A stretch of 64,000 bases of DNA from Trifolium pratense (taxonomy: Eukaryota; Streptophyta; Magnoliopsida; Fabales; Fabaceae), in contig NC_060059.1 of NCBI RefSeq assembly GCF_020283565.1, positions 52,209,157-52,273,156 of the forward strand, written 5' to 3'. The notes under the pieces were generated by a model. It saw only the letters and a program-made list of their open reading frames with translations. It was not told where the DNA came from and did not search any database. Positions 11,026 through 23,862 of this stretch are shown piece by piece. A program made the translations under genes and the position numbers. Positions within the stretch are counted from its first letter, which is position 1, and each line of letters opens with the position of its first letter.

Positions 11026-13385
11026 AGGCAGCTGTTTGGGACTGTGATAGTTACAAAAGCCCGGGTCCTGACGGGATTAATTTTGGTTTTATTAAAGATT
11101 TTTGGGATGAGATGCAAGGTGATATTATGCGTTTTATTTCGGAGTTTCATCGGAACGGCAGATTGACTAAGGGTTTAAATGCCACTTTCATAGCTTTAAT
11201 ACCTAAAGTTGAAAGTCCCCAAAGGTTGAATGACTTTTGGCCTATTTCGCTTGTGGGTAGCCTTTATAAGATTTTGGCTAAGGTGTTAGCGAACCGTTTG
11301 CGTGTGGTGATGGGTAGTGTGATATCTGAATCCCAGACGGCTTTCGTTAAGGGGCGACAGATTCTCGATGGCATCCTTGTTGCAAACGAGGTGGTGGATG
11401 AAGCCCGCAAGTCTAAGAAGGAGCTGTTTCTCTTTAAAGTCGATTTTGAGAAGGCCTGTGATTCGGTTGAGTGGGGTTATTTGGAGGATGTTATGGGGAA
11501 AATGGGTTTTCCAACCCTTTGGAGGAAGTGGATTAAAGAATGTGTGTGTACGACAACTGCTTTGGTTTTGGTTAACGGTAGTCCGACTGATGAGTTTCCT
11601 TTTGAGAGGGGCTTAAGGCAGGGTGATCCGTTATCTCCTTTCCTTTTTCTACTGGCTGCAGAGGGCTTAAATGTTTTGATGGAAGCCATGGTGGAACGCA
11701 ATATGTTTACGGGGTACAGTGTGGGTAAGCTTGCTCAAGTGTCGGTGTCGCATCTTCAGTTTGTTGATGATACGTTGTTGATGGGGACTAAGAGTTGGGC
11801 GAACGTACGTGCTTTGCGGGCTGTCCTTGTATTGTTCGAGTCAATGTCTGGTTTGCGAGTGAATTTTCATAAAAGCATGCTGGTTGGGGTTAACATCCCT
11901 GATTCTTGGTTAGGTGAAGCGGCGTCAGCTCTGTGCTGTAAAGTAGGGAATATCCCTTTCCTTTATTTGGGCCTTCCTATTGGGGGTGATCCGAGGCGTT
12001 TATGTTTTTGGGAATCGGTTCTGGATCGTCTAAAGAATCGATTATCGGGTTGGAGAAGTCGATTCCTCTCTATTGGTGGTCGTTTAGTTTTGCTTAAATC
12101 TGTGTTGACCTCTTTGCCTGTTTATGCTCTTTCTTTCTTTAAAGCTCCCTCAGGTATTATCCCTTCTATTGAATCTATTTTGATTAAATTTTTTTGGGGG
12201 GGAAGTGAGGATCTTAGGAAAGTGTCTTGGATTAACTGGAATACTATTTGCTTGCGTAAGGAGTATGGGGGTTTGGGGGTTAGGCAGCTGAGGGAGTTCA
12301 ACTTGGCCTTGTTGGGCAAGTGGTGTTGGAGGATGCTAGTGGATAGAGAGGGTTTGTGGTTCCGAGTGTTGGCAGGACGATATGGGGTTGAGAGAGGTAG
12401 GTTGTGTGAGGGTGGAGCGCGTGGGTCGACATGGTAGAGGGAGTTGGCGCGCATTCGGGATGGTGGAGGTGAGGCAGGGAGAGGGTGGTTTAGAGAGTGT
12501 GTTTTGAGACAGGTGGGAGATGGGTCAGACACTTTTTTCTGGATTGATCCATGGGTGGATGGTACTTCGTTGCGGGAGCGGTACGGGCGGCTGTATGATC
12601 TGGCATAGAACAAATCGGCTTCAGTGGCTGAGATGTTTTTGCGTGGGTGGGAGGCTGGAGGGGAGGCGTGGGAGTGGCGACGTCAGTTGAGGGCGTGGGA
12701 GGAGGAGTTGTTGGAGGAGTGTCAGGCGTATCTACTTACCATCTCCTTGCAGGATCATGTTTCAGATAGGTGGCAGTGGCGGGTTGACCTGGATGACGGC
12801 TACACGGTTCGTGGTGTTTATCAGCTTCTGACGACTCAGGATACAGTTACTTTGGATGCTGCGTCAGGACTTATCTGGCACCGCCAGGTTCCTTTGAAGG
12901 TTTCCATTTGTGCCTGGCGACTCTTGCGGGACAGGTTACCTACCAAAGCAAACCTGGTTATTCGAGGGATTTTATCTACGGAGGCTCATCTTTGTGTCTC
13001 TGGTTGCGGTGAGGTTGAATCGGCTCAGCATCTGTTTCTCTATTGCAGCTCTTTTGGCTCTCTGTGGTCCCTTGTTAGCTCCTGGATTGGGTCTTCTTTG
13101 GTGACTGCTCAGACTCTTCCAGACCACTTTGTTAAGTTTACGGATTCAGCAGGTGGTTCTAGAGCTCGACGTTCTTTCATGCAGCTCGTATGGTTGGCTA
13201 GTGTTTGAGTTGTGTGGACCGAAAGAAATCATCGATTGTTTACAGGCTCAGCAAACTCGGTGCATCATATGTTGGACAAGATCAAGACGTTCTCTTACCG
13301 GTGGTTGAAAGCGACGAGTAACAATTTAGCTTTGAACTGCCACAGTTGGTGGTCTAGTCCTTTGCTTTGTTTGGGCCTTGTATAG
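11026..13385 (+). pseudogene. LINE ORF2: reverse transcriptase and zf-RVT domain, three internal stops
   Basis: One reading frame runs from 11026 to a TAG at 13383-13385, interrupted by TAG at 12435, TAG at 12606 and TGA at 13206. The first part is a plant L1 reverse transcriptase, with SPGPDGINFGF, then FWPISLVGSLYKILAKVLANR, FVKGRQILDG, the LRQGDPLSP motif and the catalytic FVDDT (expected F/YADD-type). The second part has the zf-RVT signature (WHRQVPLKVSICAWRLLRDRL, then a Cys-rich stretch). The endonuclease domain and ORF1 are missing through 5' truncation. Two of the stops fit TGG codons changed by G-to-A transitions (12435, 13206), as expected from decay of methylated DNA. Inactive. Confidence 0.85.
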
Positions 13386-13463
13386 TTTCTTTTGGTTCCT
13401 GTATTTTTGACTTTATTTGTAACCTTGGTTAGTCTTATTGGTACGTCTTGTGCTAAAAGACTA

Positions 13464-13467
<4 letters not shown>

Positions 13468-13523
<56 letters not shown>
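13468..13523. repeat. (TA)n microsatellite in LINE 3' UTR
   Basis: About 28 perfect TA units lie just before the conserved LINE terminus. The tract is likely polymorphic in length. Confidence 0.95.
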
Positions 13524-13526
<3 letters not shown>

Positions 13527-13551
13527 ATTTTGGCTTGTTAAAAAAAAAAAA

Positions 13552-15628
13552 TATTACTTTTCAAGTTATGTGTGTTACAAGTTTACTAAAAAAACGTTAA
13601 ACAACAAAAAAAAAATTGTATCCATGGTACTAAAATAAATAAATATTAAAATAAATAAAAATGACTTTTCAAAAAATTAAATAAATAAGTTATTTGTGGT
13701 AAAATAAATAAATAAATATTACTTTTCAAAAAAAATAAAAATAAATAGTAGGTTTACTTATTTTTGAGCTTACACGAAATAAATATTACTTTTCAATCTT
13801 ACTATTACTAAAGGCTTGTTTTAGTTGACTTATTTTTGAGCTTACACGAAACAACTTATACAATTAAATACGTAAGCTTTTATGTATTATTATAAGTTTT
13901 TTAAGGTAGTTTACGATAAAATAGCTTATAAAAGTACAATTTTTGTTAGTAAAAACTTATAAAATAACTGAATTTGGTATAATGTATTACTTTTCAATAA
14001 GAGTAACTGAATTTGGTCATGAAAGTGAAACTCCATGAAACTTAACATACAAAGTGAGGATTTTTGAAGCAGTTGAATTGGTATATGCATTGGAGGTAAT
14101 GAGAAAGGAATGGACTTTTTTAATGGTTGGAAGGTTATGGCATGAATTTAACAATGCAGAGATATTGAGAAGTGGAGGTTTCTTTTGTTAGGGTCTCTCA
14201 TCTTCATGGTTGGTGTTAATAAGAATAGTTGTAGGATTACATGATTTGCAAGAAAAGGTCAAAAGTTGTTTCATTTCAGCTGCTGCTCCGCAGACCGCAA
14301 AGAATGCAAATAGAGACTGTAACACACCCTCTCTTTCTGAGGTTATCATCAGTAGACAATCTATCATGGAAAATTCCCCATACTAGGAACGATCTTGATG
14401 GCTGATGAGAGAAAATCAAATTATACCAAGATATAAGAGTCTGCAAAGGATGCAAGGCCCGAAAAGCTTATTTAAAGGACAAGGTGTCCAAACAAGGAGC
14501 CAAAACTAATTGATCATTCTCCTGAAACAAAAGGTATGTTCATGAAGGGAAGGGAAGGAAACTTCAGGGATAAAGTTTGAGGGATCACCCAGTTCTACTT
14601 GTTAAAAGATGCCACCTGATCCAGATACGTGCAAGTTACAAGGAAAAGCAGCAACTGCAAAAGCATTCTGCATAAAACATATAAGCTTTTGCACAGAGAA
14701 CTCATTTTTCAATTTATCAAAATTTTGCATTCCAAAAACAATATCAAAATATCACGCCGTTGGGTTCTCAGACTCACTTTGAGAAACATATAAGCTTTTG
14801 CACAGAGAAAGCCTCCAAGGAATGTAAAGAACTTTTTGGAATAGAAATTCCACTCAAATTCTTGAAGTGGTTAACTGCAATTCATACAACTTCAACACCA
14901 ACATAGACAGTTCAGTACAAATCACCCATTATTTGTGCAATGCACCAAATTTCAGCTGGAAAAACAGATCAGACATCGCAAATTTGAAATGAAGAATAAA
15001 AAAAATGGAAACAGGAGGAAAAAAAGAAGAGGCAATTTCTATAAGAGATATATACAGCACATTATTTGCCAGAGACAAAAGATTGTGGTTTACTTTGAAC
15101 ATTATGTGTCAAAGATGGAAAATTCAAATGAATAACAGACACAAATGACACCTACATCTCCAAAATTCAAATATTTAAATTTGAGCTAAAAAGCAGCAAC
15201 ATTACAAGTTTAACAAGGACTTCATTCACAAAATACCCACTAAAGAAAATTCCCATGGAAAACATCCTAAAACTAACACAAGTTGCAGCCATCACATAAT
15301 CGCTTACCAATGAAGCTTCCGAATAAAAACCGCATAACAAAATCAAAATATGAAATTCAAAATCATAAAACAAATCAAAATTCTGAAAGTTCCTGCAATG
15401 TAGGTGTAATTTTTCAATTCTTTGATTCTGAGTAAAGAAATAACCAATAAAAATGCTGCATTTGAATTCTTTATGACCCAATTGTCATACTACTTTGAAT
15501 CTTCTCATAAGTTACATCCCACTATTGGCAGGCCAATGTTTCCTTTTTCATCCAACTTCCTCTGTTTCACCTCATAAATTGCACAGTACCAAGAACCTAG
15601 TCATTGAGTGCTCTCTATCAGGGTCTTC
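13552..15628. other. AT-rich intergenic region
   Basis: No gene was recognised. 13800-13935 contains agcttatttttgagctta-type sequence shared with other MITE-like copies in the window. The short reading frames at 14935-15135 and 15167-15481 lack a family signature or composition typical of genes. The part next to 15628 is presumably 3' UTR of the PPR gene. Confidence 0.6.
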
Positions 15629-18250
15629 TTACCAGTAATCTCCACAGGAACATTTCCCTTCGACAATTCGATGAAACCGATTTTTGTCCCGCAAAGACAC
15701 TTCTCTGCCATAGACTTTTGAGATATATTTAGCAAAGTTATGGCAATCAACACAAATACGCAGATTTTTTATGACACGGATTGGAACACTTTCAGGTGTA
15801 GCAATTAGACCAAAAGACAAAGCCAACTTTTCACTGTGGCCTAGAAGTATCTTCTCCTTCTGCTCTTCATCCACATCATGTAAAACACAACTCAAATCAG
15901 GAACGTAACCAACCTCTTTAAACTTAACTGATAATTCCTTCACTTTCACACATATCTCTTCTCGTCTTGGATGAGAGCGATCACTTGCGCTGAAAGTATG
16001 AAGTACTTGATCAAGCTCAATCCAGCTTCTTCCGGGCTCTTTTGTTACTGTCTTCTTCAACATGAGGTCCCTTAGTGATCTTACATCTTCCCATCTTCCT
16101 GCCAACGCATATAAATTAGACAGATTAACATAATTCCCAGCATTTCCAGGCTCAATTTCGAGAAGTTGATGACCTGCAAATTCACCAATGTCAACAACAT
16201 TTGAGTGTACCCTGCAAGCACCTAAAAGGGAACCCCATATAGCAGCTGTTGGTTCAAAAGGCATTTTTTTAATGAATTCAAAAGCTTCTTCTACTCTACC
16301 AGAACGACCAAGCAAATCAACAACACACCCATAGTGCTCCATCTTTGGCAAAACTCCAAAATTTCCACTGGTCATCTCCTGAAAAATATTCAGTCCCCTG
16401 TCTTCCAGTCCTCCATGACTGCAACCAGATAAGACAGCCAAAATTGTGACACTGTCGGGCTTGACTTTGTTTTCTTTTCTCATTAAAGTAAAAAGCTCAA
16501 GCACTTCTCTTCCCTCTCCATGTTTGCTATACCCAACAAGCATTGCATTCCAAGACATAACAGTTCTCTCATACATGGTGTTAAATATCCTTCTTGAGTA
16601 AGTGAGATTTCCACATTTTGAGTACATGTCAATCAATGAGTTTTGGAGAACCACAAATGAGGGAATTTCAGAGCGAAGAACATGGCTGTGCATCTGTTTA
16701 CCGAGATCTAGAGCAGCAAGCCCAGAAAGCGCAGTTATAACACAAGTATAAGTAACATAATTTGATTGCATTCCTTCCCCTTGCAAACGGCGAAATAGCT
16801 CCAATGCCTCTTCATCCAAACCAAGTTGTGCATATCCAGAGATTATAGCAGTACAAGAAACTACATCTCTTTCTGGCAAGCATTCAAACACTGTTTGAGC
16901 TTCACGAATTTTACCATCTTTGGCATACATGTCAAGGAGTGAGTTGCCAACAAAAACATGATCTTCATAATTTGATTTTATGATAAGAGAGTGGATTTGC
17001 CTCCCTAAAATAAAACCCAGAGACCTTGTACATGAAGTGAGCACTGTAGCAAAAGTGAACTCGTTAGGTTCCGTACCTATGAAAAGGCACAGTTACGTCA
17101 GCACTTGTAAACCAGTAAAAAATAAAAATAAAAAACCAAAAATTACGTCCAAATTTGATACACAAGAAAATTCAAATTTTTAACTTCTAGCTCTTTCAAC
17201 ATGCTTATCACAAGATCAATAGGTCTTTTATGCACAATCTAGGTGCAAGTCAACACAAGTATCTGCGATTAAGTCCTTTTTTCAAAAGACCATTACATAG
17301 AATTCCATGTTATCAATTTGGGTATAACAACACAAGTATAACAACTGACAAAACATCTACTCCAACATACAAGCCTTACTTTATAAAGCAAAATCAAGCA
17401 CCCAATGTAGATCAGTTCCTAAATCACCTCACTGACGAGGTCTGTTTGGTTTGAAAACCATTTCATTTTCACGTTATTTTAAGTGAAAAGTAGTCCCTGC
17501 TATTAAGATGTTCGAGACTAAATTGATGAATTTTCATATACTTCAAGGACTTAATTGAAGGATTTCATATACTCTAAGGATTATTTATTATATTTATTTA
17601 GTTTAGGGACTAAATTGGAGAGAAAGTCATAGTTTTGGGACTAAATCAATGGTTGTGTCCTTAATTAAGAATTATCAATTTTGTTATAGTTGTGCAAGGT
17701 GCAAACCAAGGGCTATTTGGTTTGTATTATTTGAGCTTATTTACTAGGATAAGTACTTTTAAGACGGTTTGGGAGAGCTAATAAAGAACATCTGACATGT
17801 CCATAATCTATTTTTAGCTTATTTTCACAAGCACTCCATGATAGCTTATGAAAACAACTTATAGCCTTATAGCTTATATGAAAAGAATTTCACTTTATTG
17901 TATCTATTATTATAAAAATAGCATCTTTTTCTTGACACATTATAGAATTAGATTATACATAAGCGTTTATGCTATAGGCATTTAATTAAAATGTTTAACC
18001 AAACAAGGTCCGAGTATATATAATATATACCTGATCTTAACATTTGAATAAAAAGATTCAAAGCTTGAGAGGCATACCCTCTCTGACAATATGCCGAAAT
18101 CATAGCAGTTCACACAACATTCCGTTCATGCATTTCATCAAACACATGGCGGGCATCTCCCAAAGAGTCACATTTCGTATATAATACAATCAACCTTGTT
18201 CTGAGAAACACTGGAGGAAGATAACGGGTTTTAATCATGTGGGCATGGAC
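15629..18250 (-). pseudogene. PPR-DYW protein gene, 5'-truncated, with stop in exon 1
   Basis: Exon 2 (17076-15629) encodes about 481 residues: PPR repeats, then E and E+ domains and a complete DYW deaminase with HSEKLA, CVDCH and the C-terminal CSCGDYW. Such proteins edit organellar RNA, C to U. From memory it resembles the Arabidopsis At3g13770 type. An upstream exon remnant (18250-18031) joins in phase through a 954-bp GT-AG intron (MLRS|GTEPNEFTF). That exon has a TGA at 18112-18110 where VVSWTAM is expected. Beyond VHAHMIKTRY, homology stops at a junction with a gypsy fragment, so the start codon and transit peptide are gone. An ATG at 17044 opens a 471-codon frame, but it would lack an organelle-targeting sequence. 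Probably a recent pseudogene. Confidence 0.75.
17077..18030 (-). other. PPR gene intron with MITE-like sequence
   Basis: GT-AG borders are at 18030 and 17077. The sequence at 17700-18000 (gagcttatttactagg, tagcttatgaaaacaactt) belongs to the same dispersed MITE-like family seen at about 19865-20040, 26570-26890 and 46203-46434. No coding content was seen. Confidence 0.55.
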
Positions 18251-18251
18251 T

Positions 18252-18389
18252 CCCATCATTCAGCAACCTGACTGAACTCGCCCCTTTGAAATTATGTGTG
18301 ACGCGTCTAATTATGTTGTAGGGGAAATCCTTGCACAAAGGGTTGAAAAAGCAACCGATGTTATTTATTATACTTCTAGGACTTTAGAA
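18252..18389 (+). pseudogene. Ty3/gypsy RNase H fragment
   Basis: The frame starting at 18252 reads PIIQQPD, a stop where Trp is expected (18273), then TRPFEIMCDASNYVVGEI and ends YYTSRTLE. This is the start of the gypsy RNase H domain, with the catalytic Asp in the CDAS motif. Downstream sequence does not continue the domain recognisably, although 18440-18485 has a short tandem duplication. The fragment abuts the broken end of PPR exon 1. Confidence 0.75.
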
Positions 18390-19215
18390 TTTTTTCGTAT
18401 TTATCGTAGAAGCTCCCAAATATAAAACTATCTTGTCTAGTTTTGCAGCTGAAGCAATTGCTTTGTAGCTGAAGCAATTGTAGGATGATTTAAAGTCGCA
18501 AAAATATTTTTCTCATTACATTTTTCAAGTGAGGGGCAACCTTTTACAAAATGGGATAAAGTTAAAGGAAAAAAAAAATGCTATTATAAAAATTAGGGAA
18601 TCAAAATCGCAAGTTTGTAAAAGTTAGAGGATCAAAAGTATAATTCAGCCATGTAATTTTCTTTTCTCATGCTTGTCCCTTTTCCATTGGATAAAAAAGG
18701 TACTATAGTTATTTTGAGTTTATTTTAGTATAGGTGAAGCACCATTTTCATCTAAAATCTTAAATAGTTCGATTCATATAGTTTAAACATGTAGTAAAAT
18801 TAAATTTCTTAAAAAGAGAATTTGTCATCTATTTAAATTTTACTATTCTAGATAATACACTATTATGGAGACCTCAACTAGTGAACCTCATAAGCTTTTT
18901 GTTTATAATGTTTCTGGGACATCTATACTAAAAATGTTCGTTTAATTTTGTAATTACGTCGTGAATTTCGACTTACTTTTATAAAAAAAAAATAATATAT
19001 ATGATACCAAGAATTTTTTTGAGTCTACCACGTAGTCCATCGAGTTGTATTAAAAAAATGTAAAATGCTGTTATTTGTCGTCGTCTCTTCTAAGAATCAA
19101 TTTTATGAGTAAATGGAATCATCCTCACTCACTTGTTATCATCATCATTTTCATGGCATTATTACTTACAACTATTTCTCACAACACTTTCCATTTTGTC
19201 ACAAAATAATCAACC
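18390..19215. other. Intergenic region upstream of CRTISO
   Basis: AT-rich, with no gene recognised. It should contain the CRTISO promoter and 5' UTR, but no TATA box or element could be fixed with confidence. Confidence 0.5.
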
Positions 19216-22200
19216 ATGCTCAATTTCCCTTCACTCTCCATCTCCAACCACACTTTTTCCTACAACCCCATCAACTACAATCACATCCCACCTTTAAAGT
19301 TTCAATCTTTAGCTTTATGTAGCTATGGAAGAACTAAATTTCCATCTGGGTCATGCTCATATGGACTTAGAAGAAAAAGGGTGTTGGTTAAAGGGGTTTT
19401 GAAAGTAAAGGAAGAAGGTGTGGAAAGTGGAAAAAGAGTGGATTTTGGAGAAGGGTTTGATGCAATTGTTATTGGGTCTGGGATTGGTGGATTAGTTGCT
19501 GGGACACAGTTGGCAGTAAAAGGTGCTAGAGTTTTGGTTTTGGAGAAGTATGTTATTCCTGGTGGAAGCTCTGGTTTTTATAATAGGGATGGTTATACTT
19601 TTGATGTTGGTTCTTCTGTCATGTTTGGTTTCAGTGATAAGGTTGGTTCCTTTTATTGAAAAGTGCTTATGACTTGTACATAAGTGTTTTTCAGCTTATT
19701 TGCATATGCTTTTCAGGATAGGGTATGAAAATGATTTAAAACTTATATGAAAATAGTTTGACTTTATTTTATCCTTTGTTATAGAAATAACTTAAACATG
19801 AGCGCTAATATGATAAGGATTTATGCTGTGAATGATTTATTAAGCCTTTTATCAATACATGTCCTTAAGCTTGTTTAGATTAATTTATTTGAGTTTATCT
19901 ACTACTACTAGTATAAATACTTGTGAGACTGTTTGGATAGGCTTATAGAAAAACGTCATGACATATCCATAACCTGTTTTCAGCTTACCTCCATAAGCTC
20001 TCCCTGATAGATTATGAAAACAACCTATAGATTCGGACATTTTGTCTAGGCATACTCATACACAAGTACAATATTCTCTACTTATTAATAGTATCAGTGC
20101 CGTTGTTATTAGCTAGTGGCAGTGAACAAAATTACTTTATCGAGTTCTCCTTTTAATTAGTATATAATAATGAAAGGAAGTTCAATGAGAAGTAAATTAA
20201 GAAATCAAGAAAATAGGGGTAAATGTATTGCTTGATTTTCATGGAAAATCTCATGACCATGAGTTGCCTTAGGTAAAGCTTGGTTTCTGATCAATTGATC
20301 TCCGCATAACTGTTGTTTGGAAATCAAGCTAATAGTAGCTTGGGCAGTGATTTTTAGTTATTGTTTTTGTTGAATGTCATGGTTCTAACTTCTAAGGATT
20401 ATAACATCATTTACCTTAAATTTGTGTAGGGTAATCTCAATTTGATAACACAAGCATTGGAAGCAGTTGGTTGTCGGATGGAGGTGATACCAGATCCAAC
20501 AACTGTTCATTTCCATCTACCGAACCACCTCTCTGTTCGAGTGCACAGAGAGTATGACAAATTCATTGAAGAACTTACGAGTTATTTTCCCCATGAAAAG
20601 GACGGTATCCTCAAATTCTATGGTGAATGCTGGAAGGTTTGTCTTAATTGAGGTGACTGCAGCCCCCTTATAAGGCGTTTTTGCCTCCACTTGTAATTCA
20701 TTTTTTCTTAAGAGCTTATTTGTGTGATGGCTAGATTTTCAATGCCCTGAATTCATTGGAGTTGAAGTCGCTAGAGGAGCCACTCTACCTTTTTGGACAG
20801 TTTTTTCAGAAGCCGCTTGAATGCTTGACATTAGGTACTTTCATTTCTTATGTGGCTGCAAAGTTAAAATCATAAATTCCAAATTTTGAAGGTAGTTTTG
20901 GTTCCTATTAGCTTTTCTGATGACATTGTTATATGGCAGCCTATTATTTGCCGCAAAATGCTGGAGCCATAGCCCGGAAGTATATTCAGGATCCGCAGTT
21001 GTTGTCTTTCATAGACGCAGAGGTAGATACACCTAGTAATCTGATTCAGTTAGAAAGTTCACATAATTTAATAGGAAAGTGTTAAAAGTCATGAAGAGTT
21101 ATCCTATGAAATGTGTTTCATTAGCTAAAATAAACAGTGCCACATTAGCTTTTCATGATAAATATTTTTTTCATGCTAAATAGCATTAGTCGTTCACTAA
21201 TTACTCAGTTTATTTACACATGATTGGTAATTTTGCTTCATAAAAACTCTATGGTATTGCAGTGTTTTATAGTGAGCACGGTCAACGCGTTGCAGACTCC
21301 AATGATCAATGCTAGCATGGTAACATATTCACCTAGCCTTTTGCATTCTTTCATTTCATTCATGCAATGTTCTTATTGTACTTTTGAAAGTGTCTAGGAC
21401 TGAAGTTATGCTTCCATTTCATTGCTCTTTGTTGCAATGGATAGAAAGATCATTTATTGACCAAATAGCCAAAATTAAAGTAACTTGAATTCAATCCAAC
21501 ATCGATTGCTTCTTTATTGTATTAATTTTTTGTCTCCAGGTTCTGTGTGACAGACACTTTGGCGGTATTAACTACCCTCTTGGCGGTGTTGGTGGGATTG
21601 CAAAGTCCTTGGCAAAAGGTCTCATTGATCAGGGTAGTCAGATACTTTACAAGGCAAATGTCACAAGTATTATCACCGAGCAGGGCAAAGCCGTAAGTGA
21701 GATATCAGATTATGAACAAGGATGGCATGTTTAGAAAATATGTATTTTATTTATCATCATTTGTACTATACTTTTGGCAGGTAGGAGTGAGGCTTTCAGA
21801 TGGCAGAGAGTTCTTCGCTAAGACCATAATTTCAAATGCTACCAGATGGGACACATTCGGTTGGTTATAATAGTGTTTATAAGTTTTTTTTTTTCTTGTT
21901 AGAGTTTTGAATGATTTTTATCTAGTATCTTTCTCTGCCTTCATTAATTCTTAGAGGTAATCCCAAATTACATAATGTTACAATGTAGGAAAGTTAATAA
22001 AACAAGAGACACTTCCGAAAGAGGAAGAGAACTTCCAGAAAGTTTATGTTAAAGCTCCATCTTTTCTGTCAATCCACATGGGGGTTAAAGCGGAGGTTTT
22101 ACCTCTAGATACAGATTGTCACCATTTTGTGCTTGAGGTAATTTGAAGTTTCCTCAATTTAGAAATCTTAATCTATGAAGTACTCGCAGACACTAGACAC

Positions 22201-23523
22201 AACACTAACACTAACACATAGTCACTGATAAAATTTTTAAAAATGTAAGTGATTGAATGTAACTGCATGTGTCAGTGTTGTGTTGGTGTCAAACATGGCA
22301 TGTGTCAGACACCAAACACGCCTTCAATTCGAGGTGTCAGTGCTACACAGTTCTTAATATCCTTAATGGCTTTGAATGAATAATTAATTTTTGCATGTCA
22401 TTGGCACAATCTAGAACAACTGGACCGATTTGGAGGAGCCATATGGAAGTATCTTTTTGAGTATACCGACTATTCTTGATTCATCGTTAGCTCCTGAAGG
22501 TCGTCACATCCTTCATATATTTACAACTTCTTCCATGGACGACTGGAAGGTACGCAATACCGAGTAGTGATTACTGATAAATAAGTTTTAAAATTTTCAC
22601 CTTTTGCGTGCTTCAATGACTTAAGAAGAAACTACCCTTTTCCCCTTACCCTTACCTTCTGTTTTAATCTTTTGCGGATACATGTAAATCTCAAAATATA
22701 AAACATGTTCCTGTTTTCTGTTCCAGGGTCTCTCAAGAATCGATTATGAAGCAAAGAAGCAGGTGGTAGCAGATGAAATCATAAGCAGATTAGAGAAGAA
22801 ATTGTTTCCTGGTCTTAGATCAGCCATCGATTTTATAGAGGTAGAACTAAAACCATATTACCGTAGAAGATATAATTTGTAATATCTTTTATTTTCTCAT
22901 TAATTCAATCTCACATTGAGTAAGCCAAATCTTTATTATTTGTGTAATTTTTTTTTCTGAACATTTAACCCCAACTCTAGGTAGGGACACCAAAGACACA
23001 TCGACGATACCTAGCCCGCGACGAGGGTACTTATGGACCAATGCCACGTAGCATTCCAAAGGGATTATTAGGAATGCCATTTAATACAACAGTAAGTTTA
23101 CTTTAAATTTGTTTTTGATTGAATGACAGGTGTTGGGTTATAGAAGTAGAACATTCTCGTATGATATGCTTTTAGAATACACTGATTAAAACTCGATAAA
23201 ATTTGTTTTCAGAGCATAGATGGTCTTTACTGTGTTGGAGACAGTTGCTTCCCTGGACAAGGTGTTATTGCTGTAGCTTTCTCTGGAGTTATGTGCGCTC
23301 ATCGAGTAGCTGCGGATATTGGTAAGCTAGAGCTCTCACATTCCGTAGCGGGAAACTGCTTGCAAGTTGAAAGTATATTATGATAAAAAGAAAAATATTT
23401 ATTATTCTGAAAGTGTAAAATTCATTTAATATTTTTATTTAAACAACAGGGTTGGAGAAAAAGTCACCTGTTTTAGATGCCATGCTGCTTCGGTTGCTTG
23501 GTTGGTTCAGAACACTGGCATAA
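19216..23523 (+). CDS. CRTISO: Carotenoid (prolycopene) isomerase, plastid
   Basis: Thirteen exons join in phase to 598 codons: 19216-19641, 20430-20636, 20735-20834, 20940-21022, 21263-21319, 21540-21692, 21781-21859, 21989-22137, 22415-22549, 22727-22840, 22981-23091, 23213-23321 and 23450-23523. CRTISO is a plastid FAD enzyme that converts tetra-cis-lycopene to all-trans-lycopene ahead of the cyclases. About 75 Ser/Asn/Lys-rich residues form a likely transit peptide. The FAD-binding fold follows, with GSGIGG at residues 87-92 and the ribose-binding Glu at 110 (VLVLEK). Later blocks include [32 protein letters not shown] and the C-terminal flavin motif [15 protein letters not shown]. Length and exon number match the plant family. 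No frameshift or lost residue was seen, so it looks functional. The start is the first ATG giving a plausible plastid presequence. Confidence 0.95.
19865..20040. mobile_element. MITE-like fragment in CRTISO intron 1
   Basis: Sequence such as gcttgtttagattaattta, gactgtttggataggctta and cataacctgttttcagctta matches copies in the PPR intron and ABCG22 intron 7. It appears to be half of an inverted-repeat element. Confidence 0.45.
22170..22345. repeat. Dispersed 'gtgtcggtg' repeat in CRTISO intron 8
   Basis: Repeated acactgac / gtgtcag words occur here, related to 34010-34560 and to 27370-27440 in the ABCG22 gene. Confidence 0.4.
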
Positions 23524-23856
23524 GTGTTATAATTTGTTTGATCCGTGAGTCTGTATTATCCTGTATAACATTTCTTTTTTGTATATTTCTTTACTTTTTT
23601 GTTGGGGAGGAAGGGAAACGGATTCGTCACATTTACAAAGGTATAGAACTAGGGCGTCCGATTGGACAAATCATGAGATGTATTTAAAAGAAAATTTTGT
23701 AAAGTTGGAATTATGAGCTGTCCTATTGCAATTTAATGGAAAAGATTACTTAGCTGCGTGCAATCGCGTGCTTCTATAACTGCAAAGAATCCGAATCCGG
23801 GAGTGAGGGGCCGTGAAATGTAAATGATCTCTGTATGATCAGTTTTCTTTTATCCA

Positions 23857-23862
23857 AATAAA
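23857..23862 (+). terminator. Candidate CRTISO polyadenylation signal
   Basis: AATAAA lies 334 bp downstream of the CRTISO stop codon in AT-rich 3' sequence. Confidence 0.4.

Larger units (their letters stand above)
11026..13551 (+). mobile_element. 5'-truncated L1-type LINE
   Basis: The element begins abruptly at 11026 inside the 3' flank of SWEET copy 2. It carries the C-terminal two-thirds of ORF2, a (TA)n tract at 13468-13523, a tctcattttggcttgtt terminus and a poly-A tail ending near 13551. The same terminus recurs at 33897-33932, so it is the 3' end of a repeat family. I could not find a convincing target-site duplication. The SWEET flank seen in copy 1 does not resume after the tail, so a deletion or rearrangement accompanied or followed the insertion. 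Confidence 0.85.

Noticed and set aside
12122..12613. 163-codon minus-strand frame
   Set aside because: It is the antisense of the LINE ORF2; Pro/Ser-rich composition with no family match.
13295..13638. Frames with long Tyr-Ile runs on both strands
   Set aside because: They are translations of the (TA)n microsatellite.
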